The position numbers and the translations under genes were made by a program. From positions 1 through 35,891 of the forward strand of contig JAEDCW010000013.1 of assembly GCA_016293975.1 (NCBI GenBank): DNA of 35,891 nucleotides, written 5' to 3'. Below the pieces are notes generated by a model. It ran no database searches, had not been told where the DNA came from, and saw only the letters and a list, made by a program, of their open reading frames with translations. Position 1 is the first letter of the stretch. The number at the start of each line of letters is the position of its first letter. Below, one piece after another: positions 1 to 9,600 of this stretch. The DNA is from Clostridia bacterium (GTDB lineage: Bacteria; Bacillota; Clostridia; Christensenellales; CAG-138).

Positions 1-237
1 GCTGTTTACACTGTCGTATATTGCCATAAACCCGCTCTCGTCGACGAAGAAACAAGATGCTGGAACGCCTTCTCCGTCTGTGTCAGGTACGAAAAACCCT
101 ATCTGGTCATCGCCGCTTCCGCTTTGGAAAACTCCAACCGTATTACAAACGCCTTTCGTATTCTGTACACAGCCCGCTACAGGGAGTATGAGTGCCAACA
201 GCAATGTCAATGCCAACAGTTTTGTCAATAGTTTCAT
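1..237 (-). CDS. Exported lipoprotein, N-terminal part (C-terminus beyond window)
   Basis: The ATG at 237 follows a strong AGGAGGT ribosome binding site seven bases upstream, and the frame stays open for 79 codons to the window edge. The first 23 residues form a lipoprotein signal peptide: a Lys near the start, a Leu-rich core, then the lipobox VAGC, so Cys23 would be lipidated and the protein anchored outside the membrane. After it comes a segment ending in FFVDESGFMAIYDSVNS. This resembles the FHLTEDGRIIILDSQN stretch of the next gene (337-1545), which suggests two tandem paralogs of NHL/beta-propeller type. The rest of the protein lies outside the window, so no function can be assigned. 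An antisense reading frame over 80-463 has no ribosome binding site and is not credible. Confidence 0.75.
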   Translation of the reverse strand, partial: MKLLTKLLALTLLLALILPVAGCVQNTKGVCNTVGVFQSGSGDDQIGFFVPDTDGEGVPASCFFVDESGFMAIYDSVNS

Positions 238-336
238 GGAATACCTCCTAATTTCTGATTGTAATATCTTACTTACTCATAATACATACAGGTGCGACAG
301 TATCTTGTCTCTGAATTCGCAAAGGTATGATCGGGG

Positions 337-1545
337 TCATCTGGGTGTGATTGAACATAAATCCACGAATGTGTTTCCTCTTGTACTGGTACTCGTCAGA
401 TCGGATGTCTTCGCATCATTCTCCAAAGCGGCTTCCCTTAGTTCATTCTTATGGGATGTATAAGAATCGGCGAAAATGATTTTCTGGATAGATACTTTGT
501 CATTGTAGCACGCCATATAGTACACGTCGCCGCTTTCGGTTACGAAAAACTCTCTGTCAGGGTATGTATAAATGCCCTTGTCTTCTATTAAAGCATAGCT
601 TATGGTATTGGATTTTGGGTCAATTATCCTAAGCGTACGCTCGAACATGAACGTGTAAACGTCATCTACAAAGTCGTAGTATTCTATAAAAAGGTTGTTC
701 TTTGCATCGACGCCTATAGCAGAACACTCATCTACAGACTGATTAAGCTTAACAGTCCATTCCGTGTTTTTTATACGGATATTTGTTTTGAAATCGAGTT
801 CATCCCATGCCAATTCCTTTGTGTCTTCGGGTATCTCGACTTCAACATTCTGTTTTTCCATGAATGTTTGCCCTACCTTAAAAGCGCCATCGCTTCCAAG
901 ATAATATGCGACATCGTCTAAGTCAACGAATAACAGCCTGCCAGAACTGTTTAAAAACATCTGAATGGAGTAAGGCTGCAAGCCATTGGGCAATTCATAT
1001 GATTTGTAGTCAGCGGCCGTAACTCTACCCTCGCTGCCGTATTTTAGAGGTATCTCATAAATCTTTGAGTCGTAATAGCTCAGCACATAGCAGAGGTCAC
1101 CAATGACAGCCATTTTAGAGGCATATGCGTTATTGGGAAGCGATATTGCGCCCGCGCAAGCGCCATCCTTGAATATCAGTATCCTGTGGTTTTGGGAGTC
1201 AAGAATGATGATTCTCCCATCTTCTGTCAAATGGAAACTCCCTGGTCCTCTTAGAGCAAGATGCTCTTCTTCCTTAAGATAGCCGATTTCGCCAAACCCA
1301 GTGCCAATGTCGATGCTAAGGATTTCGTCATGGATTATGGTATATGGCTCTGAATCGATTTTTCCATCAGTTTGTTGATTGATTTCTGCCTCATCGAAGC
1401 TCTCTATGCCCGATACGGCATAGGCGGGTTGATCGGGTTTGTTTTTGTCGGTGATGGCATATGACGTAGGAATTATGAAACACGCCGTGAACGCCATACA
1501 TAGAATCAGACAGGTCAGCAACTTAACGATTGATACTCTTTCCAT
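337..1545 (-). CDS. Exported beta-propeller-like protein of unknown function
   Basis: 402 residues when read from the second in-frame ATG (1545), which lies six bases from AAGGAGA; the ATG at 1551 is almost on top of that site and less likely. The N-terminus is a signal sequence (hydrophobic stretch around residues 8-27, possible signal peptidase I site after SYA; the FTAC within it is a poor lipobox). The mature part has repeated short beta-strand units such as GRIIILDSQNHRILIF and GDVYYMACYNDKVSIQ, typical of NHL or six-bladed propeller proteins. No catalytic motif is visible. It is the downstream neighbour's likely paralog (1-237). A good sigma-A promoter lies upstream at 1729-1757. Fold call is inference; function unknown. 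Confidence 0.7.
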   Translation of the reverse strand: MERVSIVKLLTCLILCMAFTACFIIPTSYAITDKNKPDQPAYAVSGIESFDEAEINQQTDGKIDSEPYTIIHDEILSIDIGTGFGEIGYLKEEEHLALRGPGSFHLTEDGRIIILDSQNHRILIFKDGACAGAISLPNNAYASKMAVIGDLCYVLSYYDSKIYEIPLKYGSEGRVTAADYKSYELPNGLQPYSIQMFLNSSGRLLFVDLDDVAYYLGSDGAFKVGQTFMEKQNVEVEIPEDTKELAWDELDFKTNIRIKNTEWTVKLNQSVDECSAIGVDAKNNLFIEYYDFVDDVYTFMFERTLRIIDPKSNTISYALIEDKGIYTYPDREFFVTESGDVYYMACYNDKVSIQKIIFADSYTSHKNELREAALENDAKTSDLTSTSTRGNTFVDLCSITPR

Positions 1546-1951
1546 TGACATTCTCCTTGTTGTTTATTTTTTCGGTCTAAGACCGCTCTAATTCTTGTTT
1601 TCCTAATGGGGTAAAACGGACGACTGAGAGAATTGCGCAAATAAAAATACACAAATCCGCCGCAACAACAGTGGCTTCAACAGCATCTAAGTAGGCTGAA
1701 TAAATCGTACCCAATATATGTTGAATCTAATATAACCCAGATTTTCTCGCGTGTCAACACAGGTATCGGTAAACAATGGAATTATTAATAAAATGTTTAC
1801 AAATTTGGCGTGATATTCCCTGGACGCACTTCGCCGCTTTCTATTATGTCTATCCCCAACTTGAACGTACATCCATGAGCCTTCCTGAAATACTCTGCTG
1901 CGATGTAAATTGCTATAGTCTCGCTGTCATTTTAAAAATTGCTTTGGGCTA
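1546..1951. other. Non-coding gap of about 400 bp
   Basis: Separates the propeller gene from the galactokinase gene. It holds the minus-strand promoter at 1729-1757, a leader of about 175 nt, and a small perfect inverted repeat (CGGTC-TAA-GACCG, 1573-1585) some 28 bases before the propeller gene start. Short open frames on either strand lack ribosome binding sites. No clear terminator for the galactokinase gene is visible here. Confidence 0.6.
1729..1757 (-). promoter_or_regulatory. Sigma-A-type promoter for the propeller gene
   Basis: On the minus strand: TTGACA (1757-1752), a spacer of exactly 17, then TATATT (1734-1729). The -35 box is consensus and the -10 box matches five of six. Transcription would begin near 1722, giving a leader of about 175 nt before the 337-1545 gene. 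The long leader contains one small hairpin (1573-1585). Confidence 0.7.
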
Positions 1952-3238
1952 TCAAAAAAACTTTACTCCGCCGCACGATCTGAAGGTGAGCACATGGCAG
2001 CGGCCTGCTCCGAGAGCGGCTTCGAGCTCTGCCTTAAAATCTGCAAGTATTGAAATCGGTACAAATGCCTGTATAGTACCCGCAAAGCCACCGCCGTGTA
2101 CTCTGACGGCGCCATCTCCCTTGAGTGCGTGGCGTGCGACGGCGATAGCAACGGGTATAGACTGCTTATCGGGACTTCCGTCGCAGTACAAATTCTGCAG
2201 ATGAAGTGCAGAGGAATTGCCAGATGAGTTGACGAGACTCAAGAACAGCCGCAGATCTCCGGATTTTAACGCAGAGGCTTCGAGCTGCGCCGTTTTGTTT
2301 TCGTTGAAGAAGTGTATCGCCCTTAGAACAGCCCTGTCGGAAACGTTTTCGCGCAACGCGGCGATGTTCTCCCACACAAGCGACTCCTCCACATCACGAA
2401 GCACAGTTTTACCGAAGAAAGAGGCTACGGCGCACATCTCGCGTGGAATTGAGGCGTATTCGTCTGTAAGGTCAGTGTGATTTGCGCCTGAATCTACTAT
2501 GCAGAGCGCATATCCGGCGTCCGTGGGGTTACAGGAAATCGCCTCGACGATGGGCACAGAGGGATTTGCGAAGTCTATCGAAACGACGCCGCCTACCGAA
2601 CTCGCAAGCTGATCCATAAGTCCGCAGGGTTTGCCGAAAAAAATGTTTTCGGCATATTGACCGATCTGAGCTACCTTTATGGCATCCAACTCGCCGCCGC
2701 AGAAAAGGTCGTTAATGATAACACCTATGAGCACTTCATATGCCGCGGAGGACGAGAGACCCGAGCCGCAGAGCACGTTGGAATCGACGCACGCATTGAA
2801 ACCATATACGGGGAAGCCCATCGACCTTATCTTAGACACAATACCGCGAACGATGCTTGCGGATGTTCCCTTTTCGGATTCAACGGGGTAGCTTTCTTCG
2901 AGTGAAACACGAATATCGGGATGGCCCTTTGATATGATATTGACACAGGAAGTGTTGTTTTTCGCGGCACAGGCTATTGTATCGAGGTCTATCGCCGCGG
3001 CAAGCACACAGCCGTTTTGGTGGTCTGTATGGTTTCCTCCTATCTCGGTCCTGCCCGGGCTGGAATACAGCCCAACATCGTCATTGTCGGCAAAATGCTT
3101 GCTGTACATATCGGTGAGCGAAACAAGCCGCTTGCGCTTTGTATAGACTTCCTCCGAAGCACAGCCGTACACCTCGGCGATACGTGCATCGAGCCGAGAC
3201 AGGTTAAGCGTTTGCTTGAGTTTTTGAATGTGTGCCAT
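1952..3238 (-). CDS. galK: Galactokinase-family sugar kinase (GHMP superfamily)
   Basis: 428 residues, a little longer than typical galactokinase (about 390). GHMP kinases phosphorylate a sugar with ATP; GalK makes galactose 1-phosphate for the Leloir pathway. Seen here: the N-terminal signature at residues 62-76 (GRTEIGGNHTDHQNG), the GHMP ATP-binding loop at 157-172 (CGSGLSSSAAYEVLIG), the catalytic Asp209 in GLMDQ, and a C-terminal GGGFAGT motif. The signature departs from the textbook GRxNxIGEHTDY: Glu is Asn and Tyr is His, in the sugar-binding loop. I recall this variant from other Clostridia annotated as galactokinase, but its substrate is less certain. The ATG at 3238 follows GGGAGGAA. 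No galT or galE is nearby; the upstream gene is a methyltransferase. Confidence 0.85.
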   Translation of the reverse strand: MAHIQKLKQTLNLSRLDARIAEVYGCASEEVYTKRKRLVSLTDMYSKHFADNDDVGLYSSPGRTEIGGNHTDHQNGCVLAAAIDLDTIACAAKNNTSCVNIISKGHPDIRVSLEESYPVESEKGTSASIVRGIVSKIRSMGFPVYGFNACVDSNVLCGSGLSSSAAYEVLIGVIINDLFCGGELDAIKVAQIGQYAENIFFGKPCGLMDQLASSVGGVVSIDFANPSVPIVEAISCNPTDAGYALCIVDSGANHTDLTDEYASIPREMCAVASFFGKTVLRDVEESLVWENIAALRENVSDRAVLRAIHFFNENKTAQLEASALKSGDLRLFLSLVNSSGNSSALHLQNLYCDGSPDKQSIPVAIAVARHALKGDGAVRVHGGGFAGTIQAFVPISILADFKAELEAALGAGRCHVLTFRSCGGVKFF

Positions 3239-3270
3239 AATTCCTCCCGGCGACTTCGCTTTTTTGTGTC

Positions 3271-3299
3271 AGAATAGCACTGTCGCAAGATATAGTCTC
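3271..3299 (-). promoter_or_regulatory. Possible weak promoter for galK
   Basis: Minus strand: GAGACT (3299-3294), spacer 17, TATTCT (3276-3271) with an extended -10 TG one base upstream. The -35 match is poor (three of six). Lies in the 65-bp gap between the methyltransferase stop and galK. Read-through from the methyltransferase gene is an equal alternative. Confidence 0.25.
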
Positions 3300-3303
3300 A
3301 GCG

Positions 3304-4104
3304 TTATTGCTTTTTACCCACAAACAGCAGATGATTTGTCATACCCAGAAGCTCGGGCTTTTCACAACATTTTGCGTGATAACGCAGGTACTGGGAATAG
3401 CTTTCGGCGTCCATAGCGTTTATCTTGTCCGCCATAAGCTCGCTGACACCGTCTGCGGCAACCTCGTGAAGTATTCTTATACCCTGTGAGGTGAGCATAT
3501 CCCGACATTCGGGTACGGTCGCAAACACAAACGGGAAGTCGTGAAGCCGCATCGTATCGTGGTCGTAATCGCCTGTCATAAAGTAACTGCCGTGATTTGC
3601 GAGCTCGGTTACAAATATAAAGTCATGCGAAATAAACGCAAAGAGTATCGTTCCGTCGGGCTTGCAGACGCGCTTTGCTTCGCAGATGCACTTAGCCCTG
3701 TCCGCTTTGTTTGAAAGATGATACAGAGGGCCGAAAACGAGAACAACATCGAAACTTTCATCGTCGAGCATGGAAAGGTCGAGCGCATTCCCTTGAATCA
3801 ATCTTAAGTCGTGCTTGGGCTCGATTTTTGCCTCAAATGCCTTTATGTTTGCGTCGGCGAGCTCTACGGCTGTGACTGAATAGCCCTCGTTTGCGTAATG
3901 CAGGCTGTATTCTCCTGCGCCTGCGCCTATGTCTAAGAGCTTGTTGCCGGGCTTTAAATATTTACCGATATAGCGGGTCGTCGTTATAAACTCGACTTTT
4001 GCGGCTGGCGAGCGGTTAAGGCGAGAGTTTTCGTCAAACTGCTTATACAACTCGCAGACGAGCTCGGCGTCCGATGAGGCTCTCATCAATACTTCTATGT
4101 CCAT
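3304..4104 (-). CDS. Class I SAM-dependent methyltransferase, substrate unknown
   Basis: 266 residues. The Rossmann-fold SAM site is clear: motif I LLDIGAGAGEYS near residues 57-68, the acidic end of strand two (VTAVELAD), then a NALDLSMLDDESFDVVLVFGPLYHL stretch that matches motifs II and III, with an Asp-Val-Val-Leu strand. The C-terminal third would hold the substrate site. It belongs to the broad Methyltransf_11/25 group; sequence alone does not say whether the target is a small molecule, quinone, nucleic acid or protein. The ATG at 4104 follows GGAGGTAATAT. It has its own extended -10 promoter at 4130-4138, just after the purine-operon terminator, and may be co-transcribed with galK (65-bp gap), though no functional link is obvious. 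Confidence 0.85.
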   Translation of the reverse strand: MDIEVLMRASSDAELVCELYKQFDENSRLNRSPAAKVEFITTTRYIGKYLKPGNKLLDIGAGAGEYSLHYANEGYSVTAVELADANIKAFEAKIEPKHDLRLIQGNALDLSMLDDESFDVVLVFGPLYHLSNKADRAKCICEAKRVCKPDGTILFAFISHDFIFVTELANHGSYFMTGDYDHDTMRLHDFPFVFATVPECRDMLTSQGIRILHEVAADGVSELMADKINAMDAESYSQYLRYHAKCCEKPELLGMTNHLLFVGKKQ

Positions 4105-4129
4105 ATATTACCTCCCAAGTGTTCTACAA

Positions 4130-4138
4130 ATTATAACA
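4130..4138 (-). promoter_or_regulatory. Extended -10 promoter for the methyltransferase gene
   Basis: Minus strand TGTTATAAT: a consensus TATAAT (4135-4130) with the TG of an extended -10. The -35 region falls in the T-tract of the terminator and shows no good match, as is common for extended -10 promoters. Gives a leader of about 20 nt. Confidence 0.6.
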
Positions 4139-4153
4139 TATCAGACAGGCATT

Positions 4154-4182
4154 ATAATAAAAAAGCGGACTTTTGTCCGCTT
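4154..4182 (-). terminator. Rho-independent terminator of the purine operon
   Basis: Minus strand: AAGCGGAC, a four-base loop, GTCCGCTT, then TTTTATTAT. An eight-bp perfect stem with a T-rich tail, 14 bases past the guaB stop. It closes the 11-gene purine operon. Confidence 0.9.
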
Positions 4183-4195
4183 GAATGTGTTTGGT

Positions 4196-5704
4196 TTATA
4201 CGTCCATGACGGAGGTTTTGTTCTTGAGTATGACGTCGTGATAGCCGCCTTCGACGATGCTTGTTGATGAAACGATGGTCAGACGCGCGTTCTTCTGAAG
4301 TTCGGGAATCGAAAGTACTCCGCAGTTGCACATAGTGGAGCGCACTTTGCCGAGCGTGAGCGCAAGCCCGTCTTTGAGGCGTCCTGCATAGGGTACATAA
4401 GCATCGACGCCTTCCTCAAAGCTGAGCTTCTGCTGTCCGCCAAGGTCGTAGCGCTGCCAGTTTCTCGCACGATTTGAGCCCTCGCCCCAATATTCTTTAT
4501 AGAAATTGCCGTTTATCATTACTTTCTGTGTGGGACTTTCGTCAAAGCGGGAGAAGTACCTGCCGAGCATAATGAAGTCTGCGCCCATTGCGAGCGCGAG
4601 CGTAATATGGTAGTCGTGTACTATACCGCCATCGGAGCAAATGGGTACATATATGCCCGTCTCGTTGAAGTATTCATCCCTTGCCTTTGCGACTTCAAGC
4701 ATAGCGGTAGCCTGTCCGCGTCCTATGCCCTTCTGTTCGCGCGTTATGCAGATTGAACCGCCGCCTATGCCGACCTTTACAAAGTCTGCACCGCACTCTG
4801 CGAGAAAGCGGAAACCTTCGCGGTCAACTACGTTGCCTGCACCGACCTTGACGGTATCCCCGTATTCCCTGCGGATGTATTCGAGCGTAAGCTTCTGCCA
4901 CTCTGAGAAGCCCTCGGATGAGTCTATGCAAAGTACGTCTGCACCCGCTTCCACGAGCGCAGGCACACGCTCGGCGTAATCGCGCGTATTGATGCCGGCG
5001 CCTACGAGGTAGCGTTTATGGGAATCTATGCTCTCATGCGGATTCTCTTTGTGGTCGGAGTAGTCCTTTCTGAACACCAATGACTTGAGATAACCCTCTG
5101 AGTCGACTATGGGGAGGGCGTTTATCTTGTGGTCCCATATAATATCGTTCGCTTCCTTGAGAGTAACACACTCGTTTGCGGTTACAAGCTTAGAAAACGG
5201 CGTCATGAATGTCTCGACCTTTACGTCTGTGGACATCCTGCTTACCCTGTAATCCTTGTCGGTTACTATACCCAAAAGCTTTCCGTCGCCCGTGCCGTTA
5301 TCGGTGACTGCGATAGTCGAGTGTCCTGTCTGCTGTCTGAGCGCAAGCACGTCGGCAAGAGTGCTGTCGGGCGTGAGGTTTGAGTCACTCTTTATAAAGC
5401 CGGCTTTATAGCTCTTTACGCTTCTGACCATCTCAGCCTCGCCCTCAATGGACTGCGAGCCGTATATAAACGACAATCCGCCTTCTCTTGCGAGCGCAAT
5501 AGCCATTCTGTCGTCGGAAACGGACTGCATTATGGCTGATACCATTGGTATTCCGAGCATTATGGGGGATTCCTCACCGGCTTTAAACTTGCAAAGAGGC
5601 GTCCTTAGGCTTACGTTTGCGGGTATGCATTTTGATGAGGAATAGCCGGGCACGAGAAGATACTCGCCGAATGTTCTTGATGGTTCCTGGTATATGTGTG
5701 CCAT
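4196..5704 (-). CDS. guaB: IMP dehydrogenase, Tritrichomonas-like type
   Basis: 502 residues. Oxidises IMP to XMP with NAD+, the committed step to GMP. The TIM-barrel catalytic parts are seen: IDSSEGFSEWQ (261-271), the Cys loop GIGGGSICITREQ with catalytic Cys319, and the flap EYWGEGSNRARNWQRY carrying the Arg418-Tyr419 dyad. The region about 100-220, inserted in the barrel, is the CBS pair (Bateman domain). Length, residue numbers and long stretches match, from memory, IMPDH of the protist Tritrichomonas foetus rather than the shorter B. subtilis GuaB. It is the last gene of the purine operon, 13 bases after folD, with GAAGGAG before the ATG at 5704; a terminator follows directly. No guaA is in the window. 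Confidence 0.96.
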   Translation of the reverse strand: MAHIYQEPSRTFGEYLLVPGYSSSKCIPANVSLRTPLCKFKAGEESPIMLGIPMVSAIMQSVSDDRMAIALAREGGLSFIYGSQSIEGEAEMVRSVKSYKAGFIKSDSNLTPDSTLADVLALRQQTGHSTIAVTDNGTGDGKLLGIVTDKDYRVSRMSTDVKVETFMTPFSKLVTANECVTLKEANDIIWDHKINALPIVDSEGYLKSLVFRKDYSDHKENPHESIDSHKRYLVGAGINTRDYAERVPALVEAGADVLCIDSSEGFSEWQKLTLEYIRREYGDTVKVGAGNVVDREGFRFLAECGADFVKVGIGGGSICITREQKGIGRGQATAMLEVAKARDEYFNETGIYVPICSDGGIVHDYHITLALAMGADFIMLGRYFSRFDESPTQKVMINGNFYKEYWGEGSNRARNWQRYDLGGQQKLSFEEGVDAYVPYAGRLKDGLALTLGKVRSTMCNCGVLSIPELQKNARLTIVSSTSIVEGGYHDVILKNKTSVMDV

Positions 5705-5717
5705 TATAAACTCCTTC

Positions 5718-6581
5718 TTAAAGGTTTGTTCTTTTAATTATGCTGAGCTCGGCGCAGTCTACGAGATTGGTCATGAGCATTGCCACGGTCATGGGGCCTA
5801 CACCTCCCGTGACCTTTGTTATATAGCCTGCCTTCTTTGAGACTTCGTCAAAGTCCACGTCGCCGTAGAGTTTGCCGTCTATGCTGGTCTGCCCGACGTC
5901 TATTACAATTGCGCCTTCCTTTACCATGTCAGCTTTAATCAGACCGGCATTTCCTGCGGCAACGATAAGTACATCGGCTGTGCGGGTGATTTCGCCGAGG
6001 TTCTTTGTGTGAGAGTGACATACCGAGACGGTCGCATTGCTGTTGAGCAGGCATATCGCGATAGGTCTGCCTACAAGCGTGCTTCTGCCTACGACTACGG
6101 TGTGCGAGGACTCGAGCTCGACATTGAGGTTGTCGAGTATGCGCATTATCGCCCTGGGGGTACACGCCACTATCGAGGGCAGGCTGTTTAGTAGCTTTCC
6201 CGTGTTGCAGAAATGCAAACCGTCGATGTCCTTTGTCGGGGCGATTTCGTCGAGTACCTCTGTAGTGTCCATATGCTCAGGAAGGGGCATCTGGACCATA
6301 ATGCCGTGTATGAGTTCATCGTCATTGAGGTTATGTATAAGCTCGACAAGCTTCTCCTGCGGGGTCTCCTCCGCAAGATGATACACGATGCATTCCATCG
6401 AGTGGGATGTCGCGGCGGCTTGCTTAAGCGAAACATAGCGCGTGCTCATCTCGTTATAGCCCACTAGCACGAGCGCCACTCGCGGTGTAACACCCTTGCT
6501 TTTGAGCACCTTTACTCTTTCATCGAGCTCGGCGTATATCTGGGCCGCCAAAGCCCGTCCGTTGATTATCTGTGCACTCAA
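5718..6581 (-). CDS. folD: Bifunctional methylene-THF dehydrogenase/cyclohydrolase
   Basis: 287 residues, normal FolD length. Interconverts 5,10-methylene-THF and 10-formyl-THF through methenyl-THF, using NADP+ then water. Seen: the active-site Lys in YVSLKQ (about residues 49-54), the QMPLPEHMD loop, KDIDGLH, the Rossmann segment VVVGRSTLVGRP, and the C-terminal signature TGGVGPMT. The start is a TTG at 6581: it sits seven bases after AGGAGGTG and no ATG is better placed. Its place between purL and guaB fits supply of 10-formyl-THF to PurN and PurH in the same operon, and suggests co-regulation of one-carbon supply with purine synthesis. Confidence 0.95.
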   Translation of the reverse strand: MSAQIINGRALAAQIYAELDERVKVLKSKGVTPRVALVLVGYNEMSTRYVSLKQAAATSHSMECIVYHLAEETPQEKLVELIHNLNDDELIHGIMVQMPLPEHMDTTEVLDEIAPTKDIDGLHFCNTGKLLNSLPSIVACTPRAIMRILDNLNVELESSHTVVVGRSTLVGRPIAICLLNSNATVSVCHSHTKNLGEITRTADVLIVAAGNAGLIKADMVKEGAIVIDVGQTSIDGKLYGDVDFDEVSKKAGYITKVTGGVGPMTVAMLMTNLVDCAELSIIKRTNL

Positions 6582-6632
6582 GAAAACACCTCCTGTCGGG
6601 CATTGCCCGGTAAGAATCTGCGACCTGCAGTA

Positions 6633-9600
6633 TTATAGCCTAAAATAGTCGACCATGCCTCTGAAAATAGCGCTGTCGTTATTTCCGGGAACGTTTTTGT
6701 ATAAAAACTTGCCGTAACGCTCACTATGCGCCATTTTACCATAAACCCTTCCGTCGGGCGAGGTAATTCCCTCTATTGCCATAACGGAGCCGTTGGGGTT
6801 GACGGCAGTTGACATAGATACGCTGCCAAACGCATCGCAGTATTGGGTTGCGACCTGCCCATTCTCGATAAGCGCACTTAGATGGGCTTTGTCGCATACG
6901 AATCTTCCTTCGCCATGTGATATGGGTATAAGGGCGACATCGCCTACATTTCTGTGCATCAGCCACGGGGATTTGTTAGAGCATACTCTCGTATGGACAA
7001 GCCCTGACTGATGTCTGCCGATTATGTTATGGGTAAGCGTGGGTGCATCCGACTTGGGAGCGGTTATCCTGCCGTAGGGGAGAAGTCCAAGCTTAATGAG
7101 TGCCTGGAAACCGTTGCAGATTCCCAACACAAGCCCGTCCCTTACTTCAAGCAGATTTGAAACTGCGTCGCTTACCGCCGACTTGCGGAAAATCGATGTA
7201 ATAAGTCTCGCAGAGCCATCGGGCTCATCGCCGCCCGAGAAGCCTCCGGGTATAAACAGTACCTGTGAATCATTTAGTCTTTTTGTGAGCTCCCTCACTG
7301 AATCCAGTATGGCGTCCTTTGTTCTGTTACGGATAACGAGCAACTCGGGGTCGCCGCCTGCAAGGCTTACGGCGCGTGCGGAATCGTATTCGCAGTTTGT
7401 GCCGGGGAATACGGGTATCAAGACCTTGGGCGAAGAGTGCTTGAATCTCGGCAGCGTGAATGCGGATTTTTGTTCAAAGCACAGCTTTTCCACATTTCCT
7501 TCCTGCTTACAGGTCGTGGGGTACACAGGTTCGAGCACAGAAGCATGCATTGCGTAAAGCTCGTCGAGCGCTATGCTGTCGGTTGGCGTGCGAATGACCG
7601 CATCCGCTACAGTGTGACCGAGAATAATGCCTATATCGGAGTCGTCGTAGAGCTCTATCACAAAGCCTCCCGGGCAATTTTCAAACAACATGCTTTCGGC
7701 AGTCAAAGCTTCCGTTTCAAAGCCTATATTGTTTCCTATGCCCATGAGAAACAGCGCCTCTGCGATGCCTCCCGCCTTTGGTGTAAACACGGAAAGTGCC
7801 TTGCCCTGCGAAATCAGCTTCTCTACCGTATCAAACGTCTCTCTGAGACTGATTGCGTCGTAGAGACCGCTATCACAGCGCTTCGGGGCGAGCAAGACGA
7901 CCTTTGATCCGACGCGCTTAAACTCCGGTGAGATTATGTTCGATGCGTCTGCCGTACATACGGCAAACGAAACGAGAGTGGGCGGAACGTCGAGATTTTC
8001 AAAAGAACCGCTCATAGAGTCCTTGCCGCCTATTGCGGCAATCTCCAGTGATAACTGTGCTTCGAGCGCACCCAACAGTGCGCCTGCGGGCTTGCCCCAT
8101 CTCTGCGGCGAAGTGCCCAGTTTCTCGAAGTATTCCTGCAATGTAAGGTAACAGCCATGTCTTGAGCCGCCCGTTGCAATCACTTTTGCCACAGAGCTCA
8201 CAACAGCATTGTAAGCACCGATGTACGGGTTTTCAGAAGACATATGAGGGTCGAATGCGTATGCCATCAACGAGCAGGTGCTAGTATCGAAACCGAGCGT
8301 GGGAAGTGTTGCCGCCATTGCCTGTATGGGAGTACGCATGGTCTTACCGCCGAATGGGGCTAGCACTGTCCCCGCACCTATTGTGGAGTCGAACATCTCG
8401 ACAAGTCCACGCTTTGAGCAGGTGTTAAGCGAAGCCACAGCGAGCTTCATTTTTGCATGGAAGCTTGTCGGATCGTCGGCTTTTTGTATATTGGCAGTAT
8501 CGATTTTTGCTGTCGCGTGCCTCTCTGCGCCGTTTGTATCCAAAAGCGAGCGGGGGATGTCGACGACCTTCATGCCGTGCCAGTTGAGCACCAGATGCTC
8601 CGAATCCGTGACCCTCGCCACAATAGTGGCATCGAGGTTTTCGGCATGGGCAAACTCAATAAACTTTTCAGCGTCACTTGCGGAAACTACAACAGCCATG
8701 CGCTCCTGCGATTCGCTTATTGCAAGCTCAGTCGCATCGAGCCCGTCGTACTTTTTGAGAACTGCATCGAGGTCGATATCGAGTCCGGCCGCAAGCTCAC
8801 CAATAGCTACGCAAACGCCGCCGGCACCGAAGTCATTACAGCGCTTTATCAAGCGTGCGGCTTCATGCTGTCTGAAGAGCCTTTGAAGCTTCCTTTCCTC
8901 CGGGGCATTGCCCTTCTGCACCTCTGCACCGCAATCGCTCAGCGACTGTTCGTCGTGCGCTTTTGAGGAACCCGTCGCGCCTCCGCAACCGTCACGCCCT
9001 GTCTTTCCACCGAGGAGTATAACCACATCGCCGTTTACAGGCGCTTCTCTGCGGACGTTTTCTTCAGGGGCGGCAGCAATAACCGCACCAAGTTCTAAAT
9101 GCTTTGCTACGTAGCCGGGGTGATACAATTCGTCGACTATGCCGGTTGCAAGGCCTATCTGGTTTCCGTATGAGCTGTAGCCCGATGCGGCGACACGCGC
9201 TATCCGCCTCTGTGGAAGCTTGCCGCTAAGCGTGTCCTTTGCCTCCTCGAGCGGGTTTGATGCTCCTGAGATTCGCATCGCTTGATAGACATAGCTTCTG
9301 CCGGAAAGAGGGTCTCTTATTGCTCCGCCTATGCAAGTGGCGGCGCCTCCAAATGGCTCAATCTCAGTAGGATGGTTGTGCGTTTCGTTCTTAAACAGCA
9401 AAAGCCACTTCTGTATGCCATCAGGAGAATCTACGTCTATCTTGACCGTGCAGGCGTTTATCTCGTCTGACTCGTCGAGTTTATCGAGAAGGCCCTTGCT
9501 CTTTAAGTACTTCGCTCCGATAGTCGCCATATCCATGAGCGTAACGGGTTTTTTAACGCCAAGCGCATTGCGTATGTCCATGTAGCGGTCAAATGTCGCC

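Noticed and set aside
80..463. Plus-strand open frame of 127 codons
   Set aside because: Antisense to the two exported-protein genes, no ribosome binding site, composition unlike the neighbours.
1573..1585. CGGTC-TAA-GACCG as a terminator
   Set aside because: Only five bp and followed by A rather than T on the transcribed strand.
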